Shown here piece after piece: positions 56,422 to 64,000 of a stretch of DNA of 64,000 nt (the stretch's first letter is position 1; each line of letters begins with the position of its first letter). The stretch lies in the NCBI RefSeq assembly GCF_004322755.1, contig NZ_CP036401.1, positions 2,356,001 to 2,420,000 of the forward strand, given 5' to 3'. Source of the stretch: Pseudoduganella albidiflava. Its GTDB lineage: Bacteria; Pseudomonadota; Gammaproteobacteria; Burkholderiales; Burkholderiaceae_D. The notes beneath the pieces were generated by a model, which made no database searches, was not told where the DNA came from, and saw nothing but the letters and a program-made list of their open reading frames with translations. The position numbers and the translations under genes were made by a program.

Positions 56422-57084
56422 ATGCTGGATAACGCAAAAGTCAGCGCAAAAGGCAATGCAGTAAGCAATGAGCCGCAGGGCGGCCTGTTCGACGACCTGC
56501 CGTATTCCCTCGACGAGATCATCTGCGGCGTGGATGAAGCGGGCCGCGGCCCGCTGGCCGGGCCCGTGTACGCGGCCGCCGTGATCCTGCACCGCGAGCG
56601 GCCCATCGCCGGCCTGCGCGATTCGAAGAAACTTACCGAAGCCCGGCGCGAGGAACTGGCGCCGCTGATCAAGCGCGACTGCATCGCCTGGGCGATCGCC
56701 AAGGCCTCCGAGGCGGAAATCGACAAGCTGAACATCCTGCAGGCCTCGCTGCTGGCCATGAAGCGGGCCGTGCATGCGCTCGAGACGATTCCCACGCTGG
56801 CCCTCATCGATGGCAACAAGTGCCCGGTGATGAGAATCCAGACCATCGCCATCGTCGATGGCGACGACAAGATCGAATCCATCTCCGCCGCGTCGATCCT
56901 GGCGAAGACGGCGCGCGACGATGCGCTGCGCAAGCTGCACAAGAAGTATCCGCAATACGGTTTCGACCAGCACAAGGGCTACGGCACGGCGCAGCACCTC
57001 GAAGCGCTGAAGCTGCACGGCGTGACGCCGGTGCACCGCCGCTCCTTCGCCCCCGTGCGCGAACTGCTGGAGCTGGCGTTTTGA
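56422..57084 (+). CDS. rnhB: Ribonuclease HII
   Basis: A 220-residue nuclease removing ribonucleotides from DNA-RNA hybrids. The active site begins [20 protein letters not shown] (Asp and Glu), with [14 protein letters not shown] and LIDGNKCP for the next carboxylate, and [18 protein letters not shown] near the end. The start at 56422 is an ATG two codons after a GTG that overlaps lpxB; either could be used. The N-terminal 25 residues are an extension. Confidence 0.97.
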   Translation: MLDNAKVSAKGNAVSNEPQGGLFDDLPYSLDEIICGVDEAGRGPLAGPVYAAAVILHRERPIAGLRDSKKLTEARREELAPLIKRDCIAWAIAKASEAEIDKLNILQASLLAMKRAVHALETIPTLALIDGNKCPVMRIQTIAIVDGDDKIESISAASILAKTARDDALRKLHKKYPQYGFDQHKGYGTAQHLEALKLHGVTPVHRRSFAPVRELLELAF

Positions 57085-57108
57085 AATCCACTCAATGAAG
57101 AACCCGCA

Positions 57109-57903
57109 GTGAAGACAATCTCGTCGCGCGACAACGCGCAGTACAAGGAACTGAAGCACCTGGCCACCAATGCGCACGCGCTGCGCAAGGCCGGCCGCAC
57201 GCTGCTCGACGGCGTGCACCTGTGCGAGACGTGGTTGCGGATGCGCGGCCAGCCGGAACAGTGCATCGTCAGCGACAGCGGCCTGCGCCATCCCGAGATC
57301 GTCGCCCTGGTGGTGAAGCTGGAGGCGCACCACGGCCGCGTGCTGCACTTGCCGGACGCGCTGTACGAGCCGCTGTCGCAGGTCGAGCATGGCGTGGGCA
57401 TCCTGTTCCTGGTCGAGATGCCGCGCCCGGCCGTGCCGGCGGCGCTGGCGGCCAATGCGGTCCTGCTGGACAATATCCAGGATCCCGGCAACGTGGGCTC
57501 GATCCTGCGCAGCGCGGCGGCCGCCGGCATCGGCGAGATATACTGCAGCCCCGGCACGGCATTCTGCTGGTCGCCGAAGGTACTGCGTGCCGCCATGGGC
57601 GCGCACTTCGTGCTGGAGATCTACGAGAACGTGGCGCTGGCGCCGTTGCTGGCCGGCGCGAACATCGCCACGCTGGCCACCAGCGGCTATGCGAAGCAGA
57701 AGCTGTACGACGTCGACCTGAAGCGGCCGGTGGCATGGGTATTCGGCCATGAAGGGCAGGGCGTGTCCGACGAGTTGCTGGCGCTGGCCAGCCACAAGGT
57801 CGTGATCCCGCACCTGGGGGAAGTGGAATCGCTGAACGTGGCCGCCTGCGCGGCCGTGTGTTTCTTCGAACAGGTCAGGCAAAGCCAGGCGCGCGCCGGC
57901 TGA
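57109..57903 (+). CDS. TrmH/SpoU family RNA 2'-O-methyltransferase
   Basis: A 264-residue SPOUT methyltransferase. An N-terminal substrate-binding domain (1-100) precedes the knotted domain with motif 1 LLDNIQDPGNVGSILRSAAA, motif 2 WVFGHEGQGVSDELLAL and motif 3 VVIPHLGEVESLNVAACAAV. RlmB (23S G2251) is the closest known relative by layout, but the RNA target is not certain. The start is GTG at 57109. It follows rnhB by 24 bases. Confidence 0.9.
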   Translation: MKTISSRDNAQYKELKHLATNAHALRKAGRTLLDGVHLCETWLRMRGQPEQCIVSDSGLRHPEIVALVVKLEAHHGRVLHLPDALYEPLSQVEHGVGILFLVEMPRPAVPAALAANAVLLDNIQDPGNVGSILRSAAAAGIGEIYCSPGTAFCWSPKVLRAAMGAHFVLEIYENVALAPLLAGANIATLATSGYAKQKLYDVDLKRPVAWVFGHEGQGVSDELLALASHKVVIPHLGEVESLNVAACAAVCFFEQVRQSQARAG

Positions 57904-57915
57904 AACGGAGGGAGC

Positions 57916-59109
57916 ATGGAAATCGCCGCATTGCAGTTCCTGGTGGCGGAAAGCGAACCGGTGCAGCGCGAGCTGCTGGCCGGGCTGTTGCGCAGCGCCG
58001 GCGCGCAGCACATCCATTTCGCGCCGGATGGCCACGCCGCGCTGCGGGCACTGCATGGCGCGGCGCCGGCGATCGATATCGTCGTGATGGACCTGGGCCT
58101 GGCCGGCATGGATGGGCTGGAACTGATCCGGCGCCTGGCGGAAGACCGCTGCCGCGCCGGCCTGATCGTGGTGGGCGCGCAAAGCGGCGACATCCTGTTT
58201 TCCGTCGAGACGATGGCGCTGGCCTACGGGGTCGACCTGCTGGGCGCCGTCGCCAAGCCGGTCTCCGCGCCGCGCCTGGAAGCGCTGGTCGCCAACTACA
58301 CGCGGCCGCCGGAAACCGCCGCGGGGGCGCCGGTCACGCCATTCACGTTCGCCGAAGTGGGCAAGGGCCTGCAGGCGCGCGAGTTCGATCCCTTCTTCCA
58401 GCCCAAGATCGAGCTGGAAACGGGCCAGGTGAAGGGGCTCGAGATGTTCGCCCGCTGGCGGCACCCGCAGCTCGGCGTGCTGGGCCCGGCGGCCTTCATG
58501 CCCGCGTTGGAAGCGGCCGGGCGCATCGATTTCCTCGACTGGAGCATGATCGAGAAATCGGTGGCGGCCTGCCGCACCCTGCATGACCAGGGCATGCCGG
58601 TCTCGTTTTCGATCAATGTCGATCCGGGCACGCTGTCGCACCCGCAGTTCATCGCGCAGATCGGCGCCTGCCTGGAACGGCACCGCATCCTGCCCGGCTA
58701 CATCACCTTCGAGATCACCGAATCGTCGGTGCTGCAGACCGACCCGCATTTCCTGGAGCGCCTGCTGCGCCTGCGCATGATGGGCTTCGGCCTGGCCATC
58801 GACGACTACGGCACCGGGCGCTCCAACCTGCAGCTGCTCGCCTCGATCCCGTTCTCGGAACTGAAGATCGACCGCAGCTTCGTCGACGGCGCCTCCCGCA
58901 AGCGCGCCATCGGCACCGTGCTGAAATCGTGCCTGGGCCTGGCGCGCAGCCTGGACCGCACCTCGTGCGCCGTCGGCGTAGAGACCAAGCAGGACTGGGA
59001 CTTCCTGCAGGGCCTCGGCTGCACCTACGCGCAGGGCTACTACATCGCCAGCCCGATGCCGGTGGACGAGTTCCCCAAGTGGCTGGTGGAGTGGCGGCAG
59101 TTCTTCTGA
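57916..59109 (+). CDS. Response regulator with EAL cyclic di-GMP phosphodiesterase domain
   Basis: A 397-residue two-domain protein. The receiver (1-125) has D59 in VVMDLGLAGMDG and K114 in AVAKPV, although the acidic pair near the N-terminus is reduced to ESE. The EAL domain (about 150-390) reads EMF instead of EAL at 176-178 but keeps E176, N234 in INVDP, the acidic ITES region near 266-269, D296 D297 in IDDYGTGRSN, K317 in LKIDRSF and E356 in VGVETK. It is therefore probably an active phosphodiesterase. GGAGG precedes the ATG, 12 bases after the methyltransferase gene. Confidence 0.92.
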   Translation: MEIAALQFLVAESEPVQRELLAGLLRSAGAQHIHFAPDGHAALRALHGAAPAIDIVVMDLGLAGMDGLELIRRLAEDRCRAGLIVVGAQSGDILFSVETMALAYGVDLLGAVAKPVSAPRLEALVANYTRPPETAAGAPVTPFTFAEVGKGLQAREFDPFFQPKIELETGQVKGLEMFARWRHPQLGVLGPAAFMPALEAAGRIDFLDWSMIEKSVAACRTLHDQGMPVSFSINVDPGTLSHPQFIAQIGACLERHRILPGYITFEITESSVLQTDPHFLERLLRLRMMGFGLAIDDYGTGRSNLQLLASIPFSELKIDRSFVDGASRKRAIGTVLKSCLGLARSLDRTSCAVGVETKQDWDFLQGLGCTYAQGYYIASPMPVDEFPKWLVEWRQFF

Positions 59110-59110
59110 T

Positions 59111-59167
59111 GTAACCCAACGGCAGAGGCCGGGGTCTGACCCGCCGGGTCAGACCCCAGGGTTAGCC
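59111..59167. repeat. Intergenic palindromic repeat, family A (copy 4, short)
   Basis: TAACCCAACGGCAGAGGCC leads into GGGGTCTGACCC and GGGTCAGACCCC, then AGGGTTAGCCGT. The inner arms are intact and the outer arms shortened. A family B element begins a few bases later, so the two families lie side by side. Confidence 0.75.
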
Positions 59168-59171
59168 GTCA

Positions 59172-59292
59172 GGTGTCTGACACCATTTTCCTGAAAATGG
59201 TGTCAGACACCGGTGTTCGCCCGATGCGGTGCGGCCCTTCGGAAAACCGGTGTCCGACACCATTTCCCTTGGAAATAGTGTCCGGCACCAGG
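59172..59292. repeat. Intergenic palindromic repeat, family B (copy 3)
   Basis: 59172-59211 is an almost perfect 40-base palindrome built from GGTGTCTGACACC, ATTTTC/GAAAAT and GGTGTCAGACACC. 59249-59289 is a second, less perfect one with GGTGTCCGACACCATTTCC and GTGTCCGGCACC. The first is capable of a long hairpin in RNA from either strand. Confidence 0.8.
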
Positions 59293-59389
59293 CGCATCGA
59301 GCGGCAAGTTTCTCCAGCGGCTGCCACGCCACCCAGGAAGATCTGCATGCGCAAGGCGGTGCCGTCATCGGACGCCCGCCAGCTTCCCG

Positions 59390-61714
59390 TCACGCCGCCG
59401 CCCGTTCCTCGTCAAGGCCCGTATCCATCACCGCCTCGAGAAAATCGCGACCCCAGCGCGCCACATCGTGTTCGGTGGCGATCATGGCCATGCGCGCGGT
59501 GCGATAGGCGCGTTCCTCTTCGCCCATCGTCAGCGCCTGGTGCAGCGTGGCCGTCATGGCATTGGCATCGTAGGGATTGGTCAGCAGCGCGCCGTGCAGT
59601 TCCACGGCGGCGCCGGCAAATTCGGAGAGGATCAGGACACCGGATTTCCCGGCCGCCTTGCGCGCCGCCACGTATTCCTTGGCTACCAGGTTCAGGCCAT
59701 CGCGCAGCGGCGTGATCCACGCCACGCCGCAGGCGGCGTAATGGGCGATCACTTCATCGAACGGCAGCGAGCGGTAGAAGTAGCGCACCGGCACCCAGTC
59801 CAGCGTGGAGAAGCGGCCGTTGATGCGTCCCACCGCGCGGTCCACTTCCACGCGCAGGCTGTCGTAGATCTCCATGCCCGGCGCGGCCGGCGTGATGATG
59901 TTCAGCAGCGTCACCTTGCCGATGTGTTCCGGGTGCCGTTCCAGCAGCCGCTCGAAAGCCTGCAGCTTCTCCAGCGAGCCCTTCACGTAATCGAGCCGTT
60001 CGATGGAGACGATGCCGGTGGTGCCGCCCAGGTAATCCTCGATGGCGGCGGTCTTTTCCGCCACTTGCGGCTGGCTGACCAGGTCTTCGATCAGCGCCAC
60101 GTCGGTACCGACAGGATGCGCGCCCAGCGCGACGGTGCGCCCGCCCGCCTCGATCGACGTCGTCATCGTGTCCACGCCCAGCGCGCAGCCGTAGGTGAGG
60201 AAGCGCGGCGCGCACGGCACCGCCGGGCCCCGTTCCACTGGCGCGAACGAGCGCACCGCGTCGACGAAGTTCTCGACATAGCGGGGAATGTGGAAGCCCA
60301 CGTAGTCGCATTGCAGCAGGCTGCCGATGATGTCGCGGCGCCATGGCAGGATGTTGAACACGTCGCTGGACGGGAACGCCGTGTGGTGGAAGAAGGCGAT
60401 CCGCAGGTCCGGCCGCAGCGGGCGCAGGAAGGCCGGTACCATCCACAGGTTGTAGTCGTGCACCCAGACCACGGCGCCGTCGGCCGCTTCGCGCGCCGTC
60501 TGTTCCGCGAACAGGCGGTTCACTTCCAGGAAGCGCTCCCAGTGGGCGGCATTGAACTCGGCCTTGTCGGGGAACGAGAAGATGATCGGCCAGAACGCCT
60601 CCTTGGAAAACTTCTTGTAGAACAGGTCCACGTCTTGCGCCGTCAGCGCCACGCGCGCGGCCCGCAGGCGTGGGTAGGCCACTTCGTCGACCGCCACGTG
60701 CGTCTCGAAATCCTTTGGCGCGCGGCTGTCCTGCTGCGACCACGCCACCCAGGAACCCTTGCGGCTGCCGGCAAAGAACCGCAGCAGCGTGGGGATGATG
60801 CCGTTCGGGCTCTTCGGGCGGCGGCGCAATTGCACGCCGTTCTCCGTCACTTCGTCGAATGGCAGGCGGTGGTAGACCATCACCAGGTCGGCGTCGCCAT
60901 GCGCGCCGGCCACGGGTGCCGGCTGGCCGGCGCGAGGCAGGGCGCCATGGTGCACCAGGCCTTCCAGGATGCCGTCGCAGCCTTCGCCGGTGGCGATGTA
61001 CACGCTGGAACGGCGGCGCAGCTTCTGCACCAGTGCCGGTTCGGCGGCGCCGACGACGATGCCGGCCAGGCCGGTCTCGAACATCGACAGGTCGTTCAGC
61101 GTATCGCCGGCCACCACGATCGACGACGGCGCGATGCCGGCCGCTTCTGCCAGGGCCAGCAGCGCCGGGCCCTTGCCTACGCCGCGCGGAAGTACGTCCA
61201 GGTAGGCGCCGGCGGACATCAGCAGGTCGCAGCCTAGCGCCTCGACGGCGGCGCGCAGGGCAGGCGTCACATCGGCCTCGCTGGCCACGAACGAGCAGCG
61301 GCGCTCTTGCGGCACGCTCTGGCGGCGCAGGCGCGGAAAGCCGGCCAGCGCCTTCAGCACGGCCTGCGAACCCGGCCAGCGCGCGGCGATGTCCTGCTGC
61401 AGGCTGCCCACCGGCTGCAGGTCGGCGCCGTGCACGATGGTGGCGCCGACGTCGGCGATGATGTAGTCCGGCATGGGAATCGTCGGATCGGACAGCAGCG
61501 GCAGGATCGATTCGAGGCCGCGGCCGGTCACGAACGCCAGCCTGGCATTGCGCGGCGCGGCGGTGAACAGTTCGCGCACGCGGCGCCGCGCTTCGGCGGT
61601 GCCGGCCAGCAGGGTACCGTCGAGATCGGTAGCAAGCAGGAACTGATGTGGGGTGATCGAGCGAATTGCGGGTGTCGAAAGAGTCGGGGAGATGCGGGAC
61701 TGCGGAATTGCCAT
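59390..61714 (-). CDS. Bifunctional HAD phosphatase / GT20 synthase, probable glucosylglycerol-phosphate synthase-phosphatase (GgpPS)
   Basis: A 774-residue fusion. Residues 25-265 are a HAD phosphatase of the sucrose-phosphatase type: D30 and D32 in LATDLDGTLL, K180 and GDTLNDLSMF with N206 and D207. Residues about 275-765 are a GT20 glycosyltransferase: VVWVHDYNLWMVPAFLRPLR, FFHHTAFPSSDVFNILPWRR, YVGFHIPRYVENFVDAVRS and VSIERLDYVKGSLEKL. The FHHT.FP..DVFN.LPWR and GFHIPRY segments match glucosylglycerol-phosphate synthase rather than OtsA, and an N-terminal phosphatase fused to it is known from Stenotrophomonas GgpPS. It would make the osmolyte glucosylglycerol from ADP-glucose and glycerol-3-phosphate. 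AAGGAT precedes the ATG. A trehalose-phosphate synthase/phosphatase is the alternative. Confidence 0.8.
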   Translation of the reverse strand: MAIPQSRISPTLSTPAIRSITPHQFLLATDLDGTLLAGTAEARRRVRELFTAAPRNARLAFVTGRGLESILPLLSDPTIPMPDYIIADVGATIVHGADLQPVGSLQQDIAARWPGSQAVLKALAGFPRLRRQSVPQERRCSFVASEADVTPALRAAVEALGCDLLMSAGAYLDVLPRGVGKGPALLALAEAAGIAPSSIVVAGDTLNDLSMFETGLAGIVVGAAEPALVQKLRRRSSVYIATGEGCDGILEGLVHHGALPRAGQPAPVAGAHGDADLVMVYHRLPFDEVTENGVQLRRRPKSPNGIIPTLLRFFAGSRKGSWVAWSQQDSRAPKDFETHVAVDEVAYPRLRAARVALTAQDVDLFYKKFSKEAFWPIIFSFPDKAEFNAAHWERFLEVNRLFAEQTAREAADGAVVWVHDYNLWMVPAFLRPLRPDLRIAFFHHTAFPSSDVFNILPWRRDIIGSLLQCDYVGFHIPRYVENFVDAVRSFAPVERGPAVPCAPRFLTYGCALGVDTMTTSIEAGGRTVALGAHPVGTDVALIEDLVSQPQVAEKTAAIEDYLGGTTGIVSIERLDYVKGSLEKLQAFERLLERHPEHIGKVTLLNIITPAAPGMEIYDSLRVEVDRAVGRINGRFSTLDWVPVRYFYRSLPFDEVIAHYAACGVAWITPLRDGLNLVAKEYVAARKAAGKSGVLILSEFAGAAVELHGALLTNPYDANAMTATLHQALTMGEEERAYRTARMAMIATEHDVARWGRDFLEAVMDTGLDEERAAA

Positions 61715-61889
61715 GGCGATTCATCCTTAAAGTAGCGATGCGTCGGGCGCTTAGCAGGTGCGCCAAACTGGATTTAACGTGTGCAAGCCACGGTCGCGGT
61801 GGACCGTTCACGCGTACGGACGCAACGGCGGCGGCATGCCGGCCATTGCCAGGGGAGGGAAGCGGCAGGGATGGTGCTCAATGATGAAA

Positions 61890-61915
61890 GCGCCGCATCC
61901 GGGAGAATGCGGCGC
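61890..61915. promoter_or_regulatory. Strong inverted repeat in the leader of the GgpPS gene
   Basis: GCGCCGCAT, eight bases, ATGCGGCGC: perfect 9-base arms. On the minus strand a TATAAT hexamer (61922-61917) lies just before it, so the hairpin would sit at the very 5' end of the mRNA. No good -35 is visible. Confidence 0.45.
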
Positions 61916-62004
61916 CATTATACTATAATTCTAGCAATACATTTGCGAGAATGTATTTCGGAACTGTATTCCTGCAGCGTTGCGGACCAATGCGCCCTGG
62001 AGGA

Positions 62005-63135
62005 TTACTGCGACTTCGGCCGCGGCTCGGGCGCCGGCCGGCGCCGTTCCTCGGTACCGTCGTAGGTCTCGTTGGCCGCCTCGCCGCGCAGCACTTCCGG
62101 GTTCGACAGCTTCACGGTCTGCGTCGGATACGCGAACTCGATGCCGGCCCGGTTGAAGCGCTTGAACAGCTCGAAGTTGATGGCCTGCTGGGTGTCCATG
62201 AACAGGCCGTAGTCGGGCGTCTGCATCACGTACACCACCTCGAAGTCGAGCGACGACGGGCCATACGACTTGAAGTGCGCGCGGTCGAATTTCAGCTGCG
62301 GCTGGGCCGACACGATTTCCTTCAGCATGCCGGGAATGCTCTCCAGCTGCTCCTCGGTCACCTCGTACGTGACGCCCACGGAAAACACCACGCGCCGCGT
62401 TTCCATGCGCCGCACGTTGTGGATGCGGCTCTTCAGCAGGTCGCTGTTCGAGAACACGATTTCCTCGCCATTCAGGCTGCGGATGCGGGTGGTCTTCAGG
62501 CCCACGTACTGCACCGTGCCGGCCAGGTCGTCGACGGTGATGAAGTCGCCCACCACGAACGGCTTGTCGAGCAGGATCGACAGCGACGAGAACAGGTCGC
62601 CCAGGATGTTCTGCACGGCCAGCGCCACGGCGATACCGCCGATGCCCAGGCTGGCCACCAGCGTGGTGATGTTGACGCCGAAGTTATCGAGGATCATCAG
62701 CAGGATCACGGCCCACAGCGCGGCGCGCGCCACGAAGGTCAGGGCCGCGGTGGAGGTGGTCGCGGCCACGTCGGTGGCGCCGCGCTTCTTGCGGTAGAAG
62801 TCGATCCAGCCGCGCACGCCCACGTCGAGCCAGCGGGCAATCTGCAGCAGCAGGATGGCCACGGCCAGGTTGCGCAGCAGCGTTTCCGCTTTCGGCGACA
62901 GCAGCAGCCACTGGGTACCGGCATACAGGCCCATCGCCACGATGAACGCCGTGCTGGTGGTTTTCAGCACGCGCACGGCCATGTCGTCCACGTGGGTGGC
63001 GGTATGCTCGGCGAACGCGCCGATGCGGCGCACCAGGAAGCGCTTGGCGGCGTACAGCGCCATGCTGACGGCGGCGGCGATGCCGATGGCGATCATCCAG
63101 GTATTGAGGTCGTTACCTAGCACTACATAGTCCAT
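62005..63135 (-). CDS. MscS-type mechanosensitive ion channel
   Basis: A 376-residue inner-membrane channel that releases solutes on osmotic down-shock. The start at 63135 (MDYVVLGNDLNTWMIAIGIA) has AAGGAG before it. Membrane helices lie at about 12-30, 55-75, 85-105 and 130-165; the pore helix region is VASLGIGGIAVALAVQNILG, followed by the beta domain DKPFVVGDFITVDDLAGTVQ and VFSNSDLLKSRIHNVRRMET. It lies beside the osmolyte-type GgpPS gene on the same strand, a sensible pairing for osmotic balance, though 290 bases separate them. Confidence 0.92.
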   Translation of the reverse strand: MDYVVLGNDLNTWMIAIGIAAAVSMALYAAKRFLVRRIGAFAEHTATHVDDMAVRVLKTTSTAFIVAMGLYAGTQWLLLSPKAETLLRNLAVAILLLQIARWLDVGVRGWIDFYRKKRGATDVAATTSTAALTFVARAALWAVILLMILDNFGVNITTLVASLGIGGIAVALAVQNILGDLFSSLSILLDKPFVVGDFITVDDLAGTVQYVGLKTTRIRSLNGEEIVFSNSDLLKSRIHNVRRMETRRVVFSVGVTYEVTEEQLESIPGMLKEIVSAQPQLKFDRAHFKSYGPSSLDFEVVYVMQTPDYGLFMDTQQAINFELFKRFNRAGIEFAYPTQTVKLSNPEVLRGEAANETYDGTEERRRPAPEPRPKSQ

Positions 63136-63592
63136 GTCTTCTCCTTGTCGGACGGGATGAATGGCAGGGCGGGGCCTGCATCGGGAAGCACCGCGCCGCG
63201 CGGCGGCCGGTACGAGGAGAAGACGGGCGCGCGATGGCAAACGGGCGCCCGCCCTTTTGATGAGTGGATGCTACCGTTGCTTGCCGGACCGGTCGGTTCG
63301 CCCGCGCACATTTGGCGGCAGGGAAAGATCTCGCCTCATGCCTCGATGGCTCATCCGGGCAGTGGCGGTCTGGTTGAGTTAAGCCTACCCCAAGTGCAAA
63401 TCCGGGGTCAGGGAGGAGTACTGGCCTGCAGGCCAGTACCGCTACGCCGGCAAGGAGCGATGCTCCTTGAAACCCCGGCTACGCCCCGGCGGGTCTGACC
63501 CCAGCCTTTCGCTGTTGGGGGGAATGCATGCGCCTTCAATGTTTCGAGTAGCGCTTCATTCCACGGCATTAGTCACAAACACCGGTTCGTGC
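63136..63592. other. Intergenic stretch with an interrupted family A repeat
   Basis: 457 bases between the mscS-type gene and the sigma-factor gene. It holds the split repeat at 63386-63531 and no supported gene; ORFs in its left half have no coding character. Confidence 0.5.
63386..63531. repeat. Intergenic palindromic repeat, family A (copy 5), split by nested palindromes
   Basis: The left part CTACCCCAAGTGCAAATCC then GGGGTCA and the right part GGCGGGTCTGACCCC then AGCCTTTCGCTGTTGGGG match copy 1. Between them lie about 75 extra bases containing a perfect 22-base palindrome at 63418-63439 (arms GTACTGGCC and GGCCAGTAC around TGCA) and AAGGAGC/GCTCCTT at 63452-63468. Confidence 0.8.
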
Positions 63593-64000
63593 TCACGCCA
63601 GCGCCGCGATACCCGCCAGCTTGTCTGGATTGCGGATCGCGTAGATCGCCACGATCCGGTCATCCTCGATGATGAACGCCTGCGCCGATTCGACGATGCC
63701 GCCGACATAGCGCACGATGCCAGGTTCCCCGTTCACGCGCGCCATCCGGTACGTGACCTTGCCCGGGTTGGCGTGTTCCACGGACCAGTAAACGCCGGCG
63801 ATGCGCGCCGCGCCGACCAGGATCTTGCCGAACGACGGCACCTTGCCGCCGCCATCGGAGACCAGCCGCACGTCGCCGGCCAGGAAGGTCTTCATCGCTT
63901 CCCGGTCGGCGCCGGCGGCGGCCTGCATGAAGCGCGCCAGCAGGTCGCGGTGCACGTCCTTCGGCACCGTGAAGCGCGGCGTTTCCTGCTGTACGCGGGC
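63593..64000 (-). CDS. SigJ-like ECF sigma factor (partial, C-terminal part)
   Basis: The frame is open to the right edge, so about 135 C-terminal residues are visible, beginning ARVQQETPRFTVPKDVHRDL. The SnoaL-like tail of the SigJ/ECF41 type is recognisable from LLARFMQAAAGADREAMKTF, LAGDVRLVSDGGGKVPSFGK and ILVGAARIAGVYW, ending IVAIYAIRNPDKLAGI. The promoter-binding sigma-2 and sigma-4 regions would lie outside the window. In ECF41 factors this tail controls activity in place of an anti-sigma factor. Confidence 0.82.
   Translation of the reverse strand, partial: ARVQQETPRFTVPKDVHRDLLARFMQAAAGADREAMKTFLAGDVRLVSDGGGKVPSFGKILVGAARIAGVYWSVEHANPGKVTYRMARVNGEPGIVRYVGGIVESAQAFIIEDDRIVAIYAIRNPDKLAGIAALA

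Noticed and set aside
26876..63531. Family A and B repeats considered as a CRISPR array or as IS ends
   Set aside because: Copies are scattered singly over 40 kb with no regular spacers, no cas genes and no transposase gene between or beside them.
63593..63967. A 124-residue stand-alone SnoaL-like protein starting at 63967
   Set aside because: The codon there is an internal GTG and the frame continues in family-like sequence (ARVQQETPRFT) to the window edge, so it is the tail of a longer sigma factor gene.

Overview
The window is a high-GC chromosomal segment of a betaproteobacterium, most likely Oxalobacteraceae of the Massilia/Telluria type. The evidence is the conserved gene string rpsB-tsf-pyrH-frr-uppS-cdsA-dxr-rseP-bamA-skp-lpxD-fabZ-lpxA-lpxB-rnhB, the smc-zipA-ligA operon, a DUF1631 protein, and GTCAGACCC/GTGTCNGACAC palindromic repeats between genes. 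The genus is inferred from gene content and style, because no rRNA or other marker lies in the window.

Left edge (1-840): the start of gcvT (minus strand, cut by the edge) sits behind a tandem glycine riboswitch and a near-consensus promoter. 841-10161 is an accessory type VI secretion island on the minus strand: tssF, tssG, vgrG, a DUF2169 adaptor gene, a PAAR-like effector with a type-43-like toxin end, its probable immunity gene, then a headless toxin-tail remnant and a second probable immunity gene. The sheath, membrane and ATPase genes are absent. The toxin and immunity end has visibly lower GC than the rest.

10350-30914 is mostly plus-strand: a ClpP-like protease, a DUF1631 protein, a PAP2 phosphatase, smc-zipA-ligA-galU-def (division, DNA repair, UDP-glucose, protein maturation), an OPT transporter, an aldo/keto reductase, a MipA/OmpV porin divergent from a two-component system, and a PilZ protein. 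31015-35192 is a minus-strand housekeeping block (RluF-like synthase, glnD, map). Between map and rpsB lies a roughly 6 kb accessory module: a PHB-depolymerase-type esterase, a CopG regulator, two unknown genes and a TonB-dependent siderophore receptor under a Fur-box-like site.

41343-59109 holds translation (rpsB, tsf, frr), UMP kinase, undecaprenyl and isoprenoid synthesis (uppS, dxr), phospholipid synthesis (cdsA), envelope stress and outer-membrane assembly (rseP, bamA, skp), lipid A (lpxD, fabZ, lpxA, lpxB), rnhB, a TrmH-type methyltransferase and a response regulator with an EAL domain. 59390-64000 (minus) carries a fused phosphatase/GT20 enzyme, probably for glucosylglycerol, a mechanosensitive channel and the end of a SigJ-like sigma factor.

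Two families of intergenic palindromic repeats recur across the window, one copy being split by nested palindromes. A 15-bp periodic array between dxr and rseP reads as a decayed pentapeptide-repeat fragment. No tRNA, rRNA, IS element or CRISPR array was seen.
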